Below, piece after piece: positions 46,507-58,310 of a stretch of DNA of 64,000 nucleotides. Below the pieces are notes generated by a model, which was not told where the DNA came from, did not search any database, and saw only the letters and a program-made list of their open reading frames with translations. Position 1 is the first letter of the stretch. Every line of letters begins with the position of its first letter. The stretch spans positions 12,656,017-12,720,016 of the forward strand of contig NC_084587.1 in assembly GCF_033807715.1 (NCBI RefSeq). Reading direction: 5' to 3'. Made by a program: the position numbers and the translations under genes. The DNA comes from Cololabis saira. Taxonomy: Eukaryota; Chordata; Actinopteri; Beloniformes; Belonidae.

Positions 46507-47520
46507 TAATATTTAAAGTTACTCTTTACCTGCTAATAAAAGGTTGTCGTCATTGGGATATGTATCGGCGGAAGTTTGAGTCAGTAACCCATCCCAACCG
46601 CCGAAGAAAGAATAGTAACCAAAGACAAGGTAAAACCACAACTCTTGATAACATTCTCATTTCTACTACTTGCCATGTGCATTCTAATTAGCATGACTAC
46701 AATTCAATACCCAAGGAGACATGGGATTATTTTTCTGGTTCACTCGGCAGCTAAAAGTTTTGACACTCCCTAATTTAACAGATGGAGCGCTCACTTAAGT
46801 TTGCCATCTCCCTGTAGGCAATTGGTGTTAATAGGGAGGGGGGAAAAGTTTGCAAATCTGCAATTCTTCCAGTGTATTCATATGAAGGGAGAGAATTACA
46901 TGAAAAAGAGAAATGTTTGTTTGAAACCTTAATTGTATTCGACAGGATCAGCAGAAAAGCAGCTGTTTCACAGCAGAAGCAAGTAAAGCGGATATGTTTG
47001 CATGTAGCATCACAAATCATCCAACATGCACAAGCAAGAACAGCAATGTTTTGACTGTGAATGGACTGGGTGAAAGCTAATTGTTCGTTGTGTGTGTGTG
47101 TTAATTGCATATTTGCAGTTTTAGAAGAAGTGAGCAGCAGCTTGACATTAATTCTAGGTAGAAAAAACATGCACCTACACACACAAATTCCTGTTTATAT
47201 ACTTTTAGTCCTACGGCAAAATGTCGTTATAGTCGGGAAGAGCACTTAAGCAATTAAAGTACAAAACTGGAATTGCATTTATCATAATTGAATCAGTAAA
47301 TCATGAAAGAAATGCCAAAAAGTCTCATAATAAACACACGCAAAAAGTTATTTTCCCATTTATTTTTCTTTAAACCATTGAATGAGCAACAATCTGATAG
47401 AAATACAATATCTAAATAATGACTCATGAATATGGATGATGTGGGCTAAAGCTTTGTTTGAAACAACAAACAGGACTCTCAAAGTGTTCTAAAGCTTTGG
47501 TAGAGGCACAGCAGAGACAA
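46507..47520. other. Unique non-coding stretch
   Basis: No gene recognised. A 135-codon minus-strand frame at 46,775-47,182 has no motif and a Cys/His/Thr composition from (TG)n-like DNA. Confidence 0.45.
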
Positions 47521-47527
47521 GAAAAAT

Positions 47528-47933
47528 TTAAGCTGCAAGCAGCAATGAACGGGCCCTCGCACCCTTGTGCACGTTCAGGCGTGCTGCAGTGCTTGTATGA
47601 CTTGCATGTAGATGTCTTCAGGCCTGGACATTTAGCGGATGACACCACCCACGACTCTCTATGTCAAACCATTCAAAAGTTATGGCAGAAAGTAGGAACT
47701 ATCAGATATCGACCAATCAGAAGAAGGGGCGGGGCTAATTTGCCAATGAAGGTAAAGTACTCAAAACCGAGTCAGATGACACCACCCACGAGTCTTTACG
47801 TCAAACCATTCAAAAGTTATGGCAGAAAGTAGGAACTATCAAATATGGACCAATCAGATGAAGGGGGGGCGCGCTTTTTGGCATCTATCATTGCCACGGT
47901 AACGCTTTTGACTGAGAAAAGTAATGCACAAAA
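47528..47933 (+). repeat. Dispersed CCAAT/GC-box family, 5' portion
   Basis: Starts AAGCTGCAAGCAGCAATGAACGG-like, then two 128 bp-like units (CCAATCAGAAGAAGGGGCGG at 47,713), and ends near AAAGTAATGCACAAAAGC where GC-rich DNA begins. Confidence 0.8.
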
Positions 47934-48416
47934 GCAATGGCCGGGCCTCCCCTGGCCGGGGGGTGCGGGGCGGCGGGGTGGAGTCAATCTCAGGTGTCTA
48001 TGTCTTATGTTTTCAGTGTGAATGGAGGGATGTTGGGCCATTTCCCCCTCCGCCTGGGGGCTCCGGCGGCGCCAGGGGCGCCCATGGAGGTACGGTAGGG
48101 TCCTGACCCGTCTCGGCGGGCCGGCCCCCGTCAACCTGGATGGCCGGCGGGGGAGCGTGTGCGCCTTCCAGGGCTGGCTCTGCTTGCCCTGCCTCCTGGC
48201 TTAGGCCTCCATTCCCCCTCCTGTCCCCCCTACACGATTCACACGCACATAGATTTGAGGGGGCGGGGGGTCCGGAGCGTGGAGGACACTGTCCCGTGTG
48301 GCCCGGTACTCCCCGCCCCACGGTTTTAACAACAACGTAGACTGGTCTGCCGCCGTGGGAACCCTGGCTGCCTCTTCCTTTGATCGGCCCTTGGCTGCCG
48401 CTGGGGGGGTTTGTGC
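47934..48416 (+). repeat. GC-rich unclassified repeat
   Basis: About 480 bp with GGCCGGGGGG, CCGCCTGGGGGCTCCGGCGG and ACGGTTTTAACAACAACGTA. It sits between two dispersed-repeat pieces of opposite orientation. I associate it with a common fish repeat but cannot name it. Overlapping Pro/Gly-rich open frames are not called. Confidence 0.5.
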
Positions 48417-48554
48417 AAAGGCCCTATTGTATCTGTAGGAATTTTTTTTCTTTCTCGTTTTTATTTTTCCGAAAAAATGAGGGCCTTTTTGCCCCCCTAA
48501 ACGTGCCCCAAAAGTCACCAAATTCTGCACGCAAGCCAGGCCTGGTGAAAAATT
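48417..48554 (-). repeat. Dispersed family copy, left part (target of the 48,555 transposon)
   Basis: GCAAAGGCCCTATTGTATCT through CAGGCCTGGTGAAAAATT. The sequence resumes at 52,569 (GAAAAATTTGATGG). The break is exactly the transposon insertion. Confidence 0.88.
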
Positions 48555-48562
48555 GAGAGGCA

Positions 48563-48635
48563 CCTGGCTGCAGGCCTCCACTGTGAGGTCGCTTCCGGTG
48601 CAGGCCTCTACTGTCAGGATGCCTCCACTGTCAGG
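48563..48635 (+). repeat. Left long terminal inverted repeat
   Basis: CTGGCTGCAGGCCTCCACTG onward, containing CGCTTCCGGTGCAGGC and two GCCTCYACTGTCAGG-like repeats. Confidence 0.92.
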
Positions 48636-48762
48636 ACGGAAGTACTGACTTTTTTGGGGGGCGGGGGGGGGGCGGGGGGGGGGGCGGGGCAGGGGGGAGT
48701 GAAGACGTTTAAATGTCGATTTCATCTGCCATTAAAATCGAGGGACACCAGCGAGTCAATCT

Positions 48763-49643
48763 ATGTCCAGAGTAGCGGTGAGTTGCTCATTTTGCTTATA
48801 CACAGAAAGTAAATGCATGGTTTCTTGTGTTCTTGATCAATATAGGTGCCGTAAAATAGTAACGTTATAGAAGTCATTAATGATGCAAATTACCGCATGT
48901 TACATGTTGGTTTGTGTTGTCGTTAGATGACGCCAAAGTTAACTTTCTCCAATGGCGGTTAGCATCAACATCTTAAGTTCTCAGGGATTGTTAACTTTTT
49001 TTAAATGTGTCAGGACTACTTGGTACATTTTTATTTTTCCACCTCTGTTGTATACTACAGTATATAAACACAACGACTAGTAACTGAAATGACTGAGAAA
49101 TAGCATGCTGCTGTACCATCAGTACTTTTGTTTTTGATACTTGAGTATATTTTGCTTCTAACATAACATACTAAATTACTTAACTGTCTTGTTATAGCAA
49201 CTGTCACTTAAGTACGTTTTTGAATGCTGAACATTAACCCGCAGTGCAGCATTTTCTTGGTCATTATTAATTCTTCTACAGAGGTAGGCCCTCATTTACA
49301 CTACCTGGTGCAAATGGCCATTTTACCTGTAAGCAAAGACAATCTAAGTTTGCAGGCAGTTTAATTTGAATTGAAGTTCATGTACTATCATTCAAACACA
49401 TGATGCATTTTATATCCTTTTTAGATGCATCATTCAATCATCACGTGTGATGGAAAGCCTGCAGTGGAACGCTGCACAACATGTTGCAGACAGTTCCACT
49501 GCCCCCTTTGCCCCAAAGGCATGTTCAAGCCAAGCCAACCAGCCAGACTTCAGCGACATTTGGAAGTCCATATAAAAAAATGCTATTGCATTTCAAGGTA
49601 ATGCCATTGTATTTTAGATTAAAGATACACATGTGTGTGTACA

Positions 49644-49690
<47 letters not shown>

Positions 49691-51666
49691 ACATGTGGAC
49701 GTGTGTGTGCGTTCATGTGACTTTTTTGTCATTGTCTAATATAAACATTTTCTACTTACTCTTTGATAAGAAGATCTGCCGCTGCAATTTGAACTGCAGG
49801 AATGGGGGACATTATCATTGTCCTTTTTGTGACAAAACTGTTGTTAGAATGACAGACATGCAAGCACACTTAAAGTCTTGTCCCATACAACCATCTTCCA
49901 CCTCAGCAGCTGCCCAGTCCAAACAGAGTCAGGATTCATCCTTGCCCTCCCTACAACCGAGTTCGTCTGCTGCATCCATTCCTCTGCTTCCACCAACCAT
50001 AATATCCCCATCTCCAGACCTTCTTGTGCAACAGGATACAATCGCACGTACTATTCCCTCTGCCCAAGCAATTCAAACATCTACCATCCACTCCTCAGCA
50101 GACACACATATGACATTGTCTTCTCCTTTGGTTTCCTCTTCTGTTGTACATACTACCCAAGAGACTCAAGGTCCAAAATCCAAACTGAAACAGGTCCAAT
50201 GTCCCCTCTGTTCAGTTACTTGTTTGAAGAGAAACTTGGCCAAACACATCCAGAGGAAGCACCCCAAGAAACCGAAGGATGTAACAGAAAGTGATAATTT
50301 AACATACATACATAATTGACTTCTTTCTGATATCTAGGGTTTTCCACGACAACCATACGGGATTGACTGTGGCATGTTCATGTTGATGGTAGTAGACATT
50401 ATTTATTATATATTCATTATTTGTGCAATTCTGTGTGTGTTACAGATATCAGCATTAAATTAAAATTATTATGTTTTATTCCTAGAATGCCTTTTACACC
50501 ACACTGGATGCTCCCTATGACTTTTCTATTGTAAGTTGATTCATGCAATCAAAGTAAGCTCAAAATTACAACAACAAAACATTTATTATGACATGGTGTG
50601 AGGCTTTTGTTTTTTTATCTTCACTTTTCAGACGGACATGCCACTTTTGCAACAGTGGTGGTGTATCATCCTTATGGAAAATTTTGACCTTGGAAGGTGA
50701 GACTGCAAAGATTTTGATATTGACTTGAAATTGTTACAAGAAATGTTTTATTTATTTCTATTGTTTAATCATTTTTGAGCCATGGAAAGCTGTTCGCCCA
50801 CTGGACAGATGCATCAAAAGCCCTCCTGCGAGGTGAGGTGCCACCAGTGTTTAGGCTGATGAAAAGGAAGGTGGATGACATAACTGGTCAGATTTAAATT
50901 TAGTTTGAGTTCCATCTGAGTTTGTCTTTTGTTTCAGTTCAGAAACCAGCATTTCTATTTCCCTATTTTTTTTACCAATCTTTTTTCCAATTGTACTGCA
51001 ATTGTGGGGTCAATTTAAAGAATATGCCATTCACAAGTTGAGGTAAAACCTTCTGTCTGCAGTTTAAAAATAAAGTGTCTAGATCATGCATGATTGGGTG
51101 ATTGCATGATCTCTAATATGTCTAGGAGGGCTGGGATCCTTTCTTTTTTTTTTCTTTTTGGAGCTTGTGTTTTGAATATTACAACTGATCATTTTGCTTA
51201 TCTATATCTTTTCAGGATGAAGAGCAGCAGGCTGAGGTCTCAGTCAGACCTGCCGACAAGGACACACCAGTGGAAGGGGTAAGCTTTTTCACAGTATCTA
51301 TTGGTCAGATACTGTTGGTCCAGCAGCTATGGTACACACATCTTTCTGTTTTTTCCATAGGACTCGGTTGAAGATCGTATTCTGCATGATTGCAGAGATG
51401 CAGCAGAGTGGGTTGAAGCCAATGAACAATTGTTCTCTGCCAGAGTGGACCTGCCTGATATTCTGTGCATGGTGGAGGAGAACCAGGCTGAGGCTGCTCT
51501 GCAGTATGGGAGGGTTTGGACAGAACAACTGGACGACGATGAGAAGGACTCAATCCTGGAGCCCTTCAAATTCACATTTTACTCCACAAAGGACATGTGG
51601 ACATTTTGTGAAGAAATTATGGACAAAAGAAACAGTTTGGCTTACTGTGAATGTCACCACAGATGA
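48763..51666 (+). CDS. Spliced gene: C2H2 zinc fingers + Ulp1/SENP (C48) peptidase segment
   Basis: A nine-exon model read by splice signals and phase: 48,763-48,777; 49,425-49,597; 49,771-50,280; 50,338-50,388; 50,486-50,530; 50,632-50,696; 50,780-50,870; 51,216-51,278; 51,361-51,666 (TGA). From exon 3 on, all junctions are GT-AG and in phase. Exon 2 encodes CPLCPKG...HLEVH. Exon 3 encodes CPFCDKT...HLKSC, a Ser/Thr/Pro-rich linker, then CPLCSVT...HIQRKH. Exon 4 gives RQPYGIDCGMFMLM, with the C48 catalytic Cys and the oxyanion Gln six residues before it. Then come WWCIILMENFDL and an acidic C-terminus. The catalytic His and Asp segments are absent. An A7 run in exon 2 needs a 1-base shift to reach the next frame. 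Ulp1 enzymes cleave SUMO-like proteins. Here activity is unlikely. Confidence 0.72.
49425..49597 (+). other. Exon 2 of the Ulp1-like gene, zinc finger 1, with A-run frameshift
   Basis: Acceptor TATCCTTTTTAG precedes ATGCATC. The donor is CAAG|GTAATG. The exon carries a C-x2-C-x15-H-x3-H finger. Its frame leaves in phase 2, but the next exon starts in phase 0. Reading ...KKMLLHFK after the AAAAAAA run (about 49,573-49,580) would fix the phase, so one base has probably been gained or lost there. Confidence 0.7.
49647..49683 (+). repeat. (CA)n microsatellite in an intron
   Basis: About 18 CA repeats between exons 2 and 3 of the Ulp1-like gene. Confidence 0.95.
50338..50388 (+). other. Exon 4: catalytic Cys exon of the C48 domain
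   Basis: A 51 bp exon between TTTCTGATATCTAG and GTAGTAG, encoding 17 residues including QPYGIDCG. The preceding intron is only 57 bp (50,281-50,337), much shorter than expected if the missing half of the peptidase once lay between. This suggests an internal deletion placed at or inside an intron. Confidence 0.8.
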
Positions 51667-51683
51667 GTGACTTGTGTTTTGGA

Positions 51684-51689
51684 AATAAA
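51684..51689 (+). terminator. Polyadenylation signal AATAAA
   Basis: Lies 18 bases after the TGA of the Ulp1-like gene. This supports the last exon as a true 3' end. Confidence 0.75.
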
Positions 51690-52480
51690 GGGCTACAGAA
51701 CATTTGATCATATTGTGACTTGTGTTTTTTATGTTTTTCTCTTTGATCACATAATTCACTTGGATGATACTGTAGATATCAAGACATAGGGTTGTATCTA
51801 GTGGTACTTAGGTGTTCCTAATTAATAATTAGTATAGACATAGAACCAAACATGAAATTTATGGTGGTTATGAATAAAAATACAGAATAATACAACAGAA
51901 AAACAAATAAAGTAAAACAGCAGTGCAATAAAGTCAAAGTTAAATGATAATGAAAAGCCAGTGAAGTACTTTATATACTGTATAGTACACAATAAAATGT
52001 ATAGGCCTATGAGATGTTGGCTTATGAATATGAGTACTAACTTAAAATTTGTGTATTGACCAATGTTACTCCTGCCCAACATTGTTTTCATTGATCAACT
52101 ATTTGACCTCTTTTCAAGATCCTAAGCTTTATAGTAGGCCACAAAGACAATTGAGCCCCGAGTCATATCACCCCCTGTTTGTTTTTCATAATGACTAAGT
52201 TGTACAGTTAAGCAGTGCAGTGTATACTAGTCTACATATATGGCAATCATTAATGAGAAGTGTTTTGAAAAAGACAAAGGCTAATGCTTTAATTGTCCAA
52301 ATCAAAAGCTTTATTTTATATATACTATAGCAATTGATCGATTTTACGTCATATTTTTACTAATTCTTGCTTTTGTGAGGAAAGCGATTCAACTGGAAGT
52401 GCACTCGCAATTTTATTTTGAAACGTATCCCGTGCATTTCCTGTCCTGATAGTGACGGTGGCTTGAGAGTAGCCTGCGGT
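51690..52480. other. Non-coding 3' part of the transposon
   Basis: About 790 bp of AT-rich sequence between the poly(A) signal and the right terminal repeat. No coding motif is seen on either strand, so no transposase is encoded here. Confidence 0.6.
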
Positions 52481-52483
52481 GGT

Positions 52484-52568
52484 AGCGGCCTGACAGTGGA
52501 GGCGTCCTGACAGTGGAGCCTGCACCGGAAGCGACCTCACAGTGGAGGCCTGCAGCCAGGACCTCTTG
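52484..52568 (-). repeat. Right long terminal inverted repeat
   Basis: GCGGCCTGACAGTGGAGGCG...GGCCTGCAGCCAGGACCTCTTG, the inverse of 48,555-48,635 with a few differences. Confidence 0.92.
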
Positions 52569-53292
52569 GAAAAATTTGATGGTTTGCATTAATGGGCGTG
52601 GCCTAATGGCTCAACAATGCCCCCTAGAAAACTTTGTGCCTCAAGCCCCACCATACGGTTTGACGTACATGCACGAAAATCGGTACACACCTGTATCATG
52701 TTGCAACTTAAAGAAAAGTCTCTAGGCGCCATGGCCGAAACCGAACAAACGGTTAGAATGAATTGTGTAATTTTGGCGCAACTTATGCCATTTCTTCGGC
52801 CGCTTCTTCGCCCGAACCCTAACGTGCACCCAGGTGTGTTATACATCAAAATGTGCATCTCGATCCTGCGATGACGAACATTACTTTTCTCAGTCTAAAG
52901 CGTGGCGACGATAGACGCCAAAAAGCGCGCCCCCCCCTTCATCTGATTGGTCCATATTTGAGAGTTCCTACTTTCTGCCATAACTTTTGAATGGTTTGAC
53001 GTAAAGACTCGTGGGTGATGTCATCAGACTCGGTATTGAGTCCTTGAACATAATTGGTGCAAATTAGCCCCGCCCCTTCTTCTGATTGGTCGATATTGGA
53101 TAGTCCCTACTTTCTGCCAAAACTTTTGAATCGTTTGATATAGAGATTCATGGCAGGTATCATCAGCTAAATGTCCAGGCCATCTAGATGTGAAGACATC
53201 TACATGCAAGTCATACAAGCGCTTCCACTGCAGCACGCCTGAACGTGCACAAGGGTGCGAGGGCCCATTCATCGCTGCTTGCAGCTTTAATT
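52569..53292 (-). repeat. Dispersed family copy, right part
   Basis: Continues 48,417-48,554 after the transposon. It ends with GCGAGGGCCCATTCATCGCT and GCAGCTTTAATT, the family terminus in reverse. Confidence 0.87.
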
Positions 53293-55700
53293 TATGTTTT
53301 TTTCTCCCCTCCATAGAACATAAACACTTATATGAGCTCTCAGGCTAAACTTGCATAGTCCATGAAATTAATTTTATTATGGGCAATGTATTGTATGATG
53401 GTTATCATGTGCACCAGAGGAAGAAAGATACATAGTGTGTTAGGAGGTTTTGTTGCACATTGTTTTATGCATCAAATATGCTCACATATGGTAACTGCAC
53501 AAGCCAGATAAATCTTGCGAGTTAATCAGAAGGGGAAACATTTTTGACCTATTTCTCATCTCAGGGAAATTTCAGGAAAACACACTTTATTTGAGCTATT
53601 TTTAATTTGGAAACATCTCAGAATAACGCTCTGATGTTCCTATGTACTCTTTTAATTAAACTTCATGTCAGCAACATTTTCCCATCAACAAACTTTCTCA
53701 TCTCCAGTGGAGGTCAATTAAACAAAGGTTCTTTCATATCTTCAAAAATTACAATTCCTTGCAGGCAAGGATGAAAAAAGGAAGCCTAAAAATAACATTT
53801 GTTGTAACACTGACACTTGACACTTTCTGTTAAAAAAACACTTGCAAAAACAGTGAACAGCGTCCCCCTTTAGAAAGCAGAAAACTGGGCTTTTGCAGTT
53901 TTTAAAACACATCTAACCTCTGGTTGAACGGAGAGAAAATATGAGAAAGGTCAGACATAATTCACAGTCTCACCAACTTGCCAGACCAGTCTGGCAGCTT
54001 TGTTCAGTGCGGGTACCGAGTAATGCCACCATAAATGGAGCCTGAGGAGTCCATTTGCAGAACTTACGGTTGAATTACTGAGCGATATGCCACGGAAACA
54101 TGGGAAAAATTACTTTAACAAAAGCTTTTTTCACCTTTCCCTCCTCTCTTGTATACTAACATATGCATACATTTCAGCCCTTCATCTGCCCATCACTGCT
54201 TGCTCACTTCACACCTACACCAGTGTACATCACATCTCTCACAGTCCATGTGCAATCTTGTCTGCTTTGCTGAACACCTCCTGCAGTCACGCAAGACCAA
54301 CTATTTAATTGACCCTCACTCGGAGCATGATAAGAAGGCGACCCATTCAGGAAGAGGCCTGTTTTTATCACACACTCCCTCAGAATAAAGTTTCACATTA
54401 AGACTTCCTCTCAAATTTAATTAGCATCTGTGCTCCCTCATTAGAGATGCCGCGTTTTGCTCCTCGCTTCTCCCTCTTGGTCTGTCACATGCGTTAGCGC
54501 TTTTGCTTTCCAACTCTATCCTCTCCCCCTCTAGACCCGTGTCAGTCCGAAAGATGCCTCTAAGGACAGCTGTGCATGTGCTCAACGATTACTTAAGCTC
54601 CGACATCAGTGCAACTGTCGCTGATCATGAAAAATTAGCTCCCCCTCCAGCCTTTACCAGAGAGCTTTAAAACTTGCTTTAGAGGGCTTCTTTGCCTGCT
54701 GCCGATGCTTTGTTTTGGAATCGTGTCTCTGCACGGCCCCTTGAATACTGATTGCAGGGGTAGAGAGGCTCAACACCATCTTGATCGCGAGTCCGATGGC
54801 TGTGGATTTTATTCCGTAGTTGGACACATAAGATAAGTAAAGGAGGAGGCTTACAAATTGGAGAACTGGTGATAGTGCAGACAATTGTTTCTAGAATATA
54901 AATGACATTCCAAGCTACTTTCCACTTGGGATTGTTTGTTTTTTTTATGCATGAGCCGGTGGCAGAGTGTATGTGATATGTCTGGTGAATCATAAAATTT
55001 TAAAGAAGAAGACATAGTTCTTCAATTTAGAAGATTCCCACTGTTCTCACACAATCCCTTTGTATACCTGAAAACTGAAGTTGCTTTATTTATTTATTTA
55101 GATATAAAAAGCTATTTAAAAGATGTGAGTTCCTCCTATTTTAAACCAGGGATTATTTTGAATAAAGCAGGTTTTAAAAAGCAATTATCGTGGGTCTTAG
55201 GGTTCAAATACAATCTCAAATGAGCAAAAAAATTAAGTTTTTTCACCTTGCCATTAGAAATTAAACCTAAAAAGAAAATTATTATGTAGGGAATATTCAA
55301 CCCTCACTGCTCCCACAGGTTGATGATTTGATAATCAGCAGTTGATAATCAAGTTGTCTTCTTTTTCTTTTTAGCATTTTTCTGGTCTCCAATATTCAAG
55401 CATCCATTAACACAATGCCAAGAGGGAGAAACACAAACACTGGTCTTAGAGAAGCAACTGGAGCTGCCCATTTATCTGGACAGGTTCATTGAACCGAATA
55501 ATTCACAAACCGTGCAGAGTTCAATGTTTTACAGCGACAATCGTTAGTTATATGTGGAAAGCCTTCAATACAGCCAGCAAACTTCAAATGATTTGACATT
55601 GCAGCAGTTTTACCGCACATTTAGACTGCAATGCTCAGAGGAATAAAAAAAACCTAGGGCTGTCAAAGTAAACGTGTTAATGTGTTAACACAAGTTCTGT
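53293..55700. other. Unique non-coding stretch
   Basis: About 2.4 kb with no gene or repeat recognised. Short open frames at 54,087-54,388 and 54,654-54,993 lack known motifs and splice context. Confidence 0.45.
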
Positions 55701-55704
55701 TTAT

Positions 55705-55870
55705 TCATTCATCCATTTTCTCTGCCTGCTTAATAATATACAGGTTTATGGGGTCTCCTGGGGCATATCCTAGCTCATCACAGCTGAAAGCATCCATCCA
55801 TTTTCTATACCCATTTTCTCCGTTGCAGGGTCACGGGGTCTGCTGGGGCCTATCCCAGCTCATCAAAGCA
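55705..55870 (+). repeat. Two fragments of a common CATCCATTTTCT-type repeat
   Basis: CATCCATTTTCT...CAGGTTTATGGGGTCTCCTG...CATATCCTAGCTCA and, at 55,791, CATCCATCCATTTTCTATAC...GGGTCACGGGGTCTGCTGGG...CTATCCCAGCTCA. This is a widespread fish LINE or SINE tail, in two tandem pieces. Confidence 0.65.
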
Positions 55871-55989
55871 GAAAGCAAATTCTGTTTAATGTCACTATTT
55901 CTTTTAAACGCAAAATGAACGCATGCACGTTTAAGGAAATGTGACCCTCGACCCAACCTGTAGTGTGGAGAAACAAAAGGGGATGCAGT

Positions 55990-56735
55990 TGTAACAGACC
56001 GTAGAATACAATGCATGAAGTGGTACACCAAGACTTCAGAGTTCTGATGCTGGTCTTTAAAGCTGTGAATGGTCTAGGACAGGGGTGTCCAAAGTCGGTC
56101 CTCGAGGGCCACAGTCCTGCATGTTTTAGTTGTTTCCCTGCATCCACACACCTGATTCTAATTAACTGTCATCACCAGCTTGTCATCAAAGTCTGGATAG
56201 TTCTCTTGATGACCAAGCTCCTTGTATCACAGTTTGATAAAAAAAGGGAGACATCTAAAACATGCAGGACACCGGCCCTCAAGGACCAACTTTGGACACC
56301 CCTGGGGTCTAGGACCAAAATACACCAGTGACATCCTGACCCACAATGAACCTTCCAGACTCCTCAGATCATGGGAATCATGGGGATCTGGAGTCAGAAC
56401 CAGATATGGAGAACTTGCATTTAGCTTCTATGCGCCACATGTCTGGAACAAACTCCCAGAATGCCTCAGATCAGCTGACACCTGTTTTCAGCTGCATTTG
56501 AATAAACCTTCAAATTTGTTTCTTTTAAGCTTGAATTTCAAACTGTTATCATATTTTTACTACAGATTTAATCTATTTCTTCTTTTTTTTTCCCCTTTCT
56601 TTTTTGTTGAAACTTTAAATGAAGCTTTTTATTTCTACTATGTGATGTTTTAAAGTATCTGTAAAGCACTTTGATTACCTTATTGTTGAATTGTGCTATA
56701 CAAATAAACTTGCATTGCCTTGCCTTGCCTAAAGG
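55990..56735 (+). pseudogene. L2/CR1-type LINE 3' end, split by a hAT MITE
   Basis: Before the insertion the frame reads LMLVFKAVNGLG. After it, PKYTSDILTHNEPSRLLRS ... RYGELAFSFYAPHVWNKLPECLR, again the C-terminal motif set of L2-type ORF2 (FKALNGLAP.Y.SD.L ... AP.LWN.LP..LR). The 3' end reads TGTAAAGCACTTTGATTACC...GTGCTATACAAATAAA and a (TTGCC)n tail. Strongly 5'-truncated. Confidence 0.75.
56080..56306. mobile_element. hAT MITE, ~226 bp
   Basis: Ends CAGGGGTGTCCAAAGT and ACTTTGGACACCCCTG are a perfect 16 bp inverted repeat. GTCTAGGA occurs directly before it (56,072-56,079) and again just after it (56,307-56,314), an 8 bp duplication. It splits the LINE fragment. Confidence 0.92.
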
Positions 56736-58305
56736 CAAATGTGAGCCCATCTGTGAAACTGCAACAATGCAACAGGACAATGATTCGAATGAGTCAAGCC
56801 TTTGGAAGTCAAACTCCAGACAAAGTCCAACTGAAATGCTGTGATGAGACTTGTGCATAAGCAGATACCCAAACACATCAATAAAATACATAAACAAAAT
56901 ACATTTTTACACGCACAAAAAACAGTTGATTTAAAAGGAGGGAAATAACTTTTTCACATGGCTGAGCAAAAAGTGTATAGGTAATAACATGAGAAGTCAC
57001 AGGAGAATCAATGACGAGCAATGCTGCAGGGGTGGTTCATGAAGCCTGCTGAAACAGATGGTAGAGGGGTTGTGTTACACTTCTGTAAAGTCCCGACTTC
57101 ACTTAAGATATCTGTCTTCTTGACAGTTTGTATCCCTGTTGAAGACGTATCACTTTCCCCATCATTTTTAAAAGAAGTTCCAAGTTAACCTCATCTCCAC
57201 AAGCAAATTTTTAATGCTCAAGGCCAGTCGAACCAGAAAGTCTTGATTATGACACTTAACACCCTCAAGGGAGTGTCACGCGGCAGCTGCTACATTAACA
57301 CAAAGAGACATTTTCACACACAGTTGCACAGATGAAACCCTCAGAAATGAGTACGTGAGGTTAAAGCTTGTAGTTTGTTTAATGTTCAGTGTCTGTTCCT
57401 TTTGTAATGTGGCTTTTCACACTGATTTAATAACTACAACGATGAAATTATCACACAGATTGGAAGCACATCATCACAATCTTTATTCATGTGTCTAGAC
57501 TGTTATTAAAATAGTACATGCAGGAATCTTTTCCAGGAACAAGCAGTTTAATAACCTAAATGTCACACAGCGTTACATAATCACTCCACAGTGTCCCGAA
57601 AAATGGGACAAAATATGTTTCTTTTTTGGTTTGACTGAGATTGCTGTTCAGGCCTCTAACACATAAAAAAGTTGTCTTGCTATTCTATATTTATTTACAT
57701 GAATATTCTTTGATATTGCTTTGGGTTTGAAATTATATTCTAGGACAGCCTGGAAAGAAAAAACATTGATAAAATGATTTGCTGAGGTGTAAGCTTCTGT
57801 ATTTGCTCAATAGAAGTTTTCTATTTTGTAGTTTTTTTTATGCAGGAAAGTTTAAAGTGATGGAAAAGTTAAATGTTACAGTGATGCATGGACAGTTCAG
57901 TGTGGTTTGTATATATTTGTTCTTATTTCTGTCATTTAGAGCGAGCTGAAACATTTGTTTTCCTCTCGAACTACCAGCTGAAGAGCACTAGCTTTGACTG
58001 CTGTTGTGCTCATACATCAGTATGTATTATATGGCTGTTGACAAATTGCACTTACGAAGCTAAGTGCTGGCAGCTGTTTAACGTCTCTACTGATGTCAAG
58101 AGCATACATCAGATTGACTATAGATATAGAATAGAAATATATATGAACCATAGCATAACAAGCAGTGGGTCAAAGGTCTGTGACCACATTGAAGCGTTTT
58201 TCCATTATACTTTTATGTAAACCTGGCATTTGTCAGAAAAGTTGAAGATTTAATTGTTTTGCATAAATTAATAAATGAACTGAAGCAAATGTATCGCATT
58301 GGCCA
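56736..58305. other. Unique non-coding stretch
   Basis: No gene recognised. A 110-codon frame at 57,888-58,220 has no known domain. Confidence 0.45.
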
Positions 58306-58310
58306 CCAAT

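Larger units (their letters stand above)
48555..52568 (+). mobile_element. DNA transposon with Ulp1-like peptidase gene, 4,014 bp
   Basis: Terminal inverted repeats of ~80 bp begin GAGAGGCACCTGGCTGCAGG on the left and, on the right strand, match CAAGAGGTCCTGGCTGCAGG, then continue GCCTCCACTGTGAGGTCGCT in both. Inside the repeats GCCTCCACTGTCAGG is reiterated. An 8 bp direct repeat GAAAAATT flanks the element (48,547-48,554; 52,569-52,576), and the host repeat is continuous across it. The element carries one spliced gene and no DDE transposase. 8 bp duplications and Ulp1 domains are known together in KDZ/Zisupton-type elements, which I infer as the closest group. CACTA and Mutator-type elements with captured Ulp1 genes are alternatives. 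Confidence 0.9.

Noticed and set aside
46775..47182. 135-codon minus-strand open frame in unique DNA
   Set aside because: No motif, no splice or promoter context, and biased composition.
47817..48725. Pro/Gly-rich open frames in the GC-rich repeat
   Set aside because: They cross the boundary between different repeats and the transposon end, so they cannot be one gene.
57888..58220. 110-codon open frame
   Set aside because: No known domain and no exon signals that I can support.
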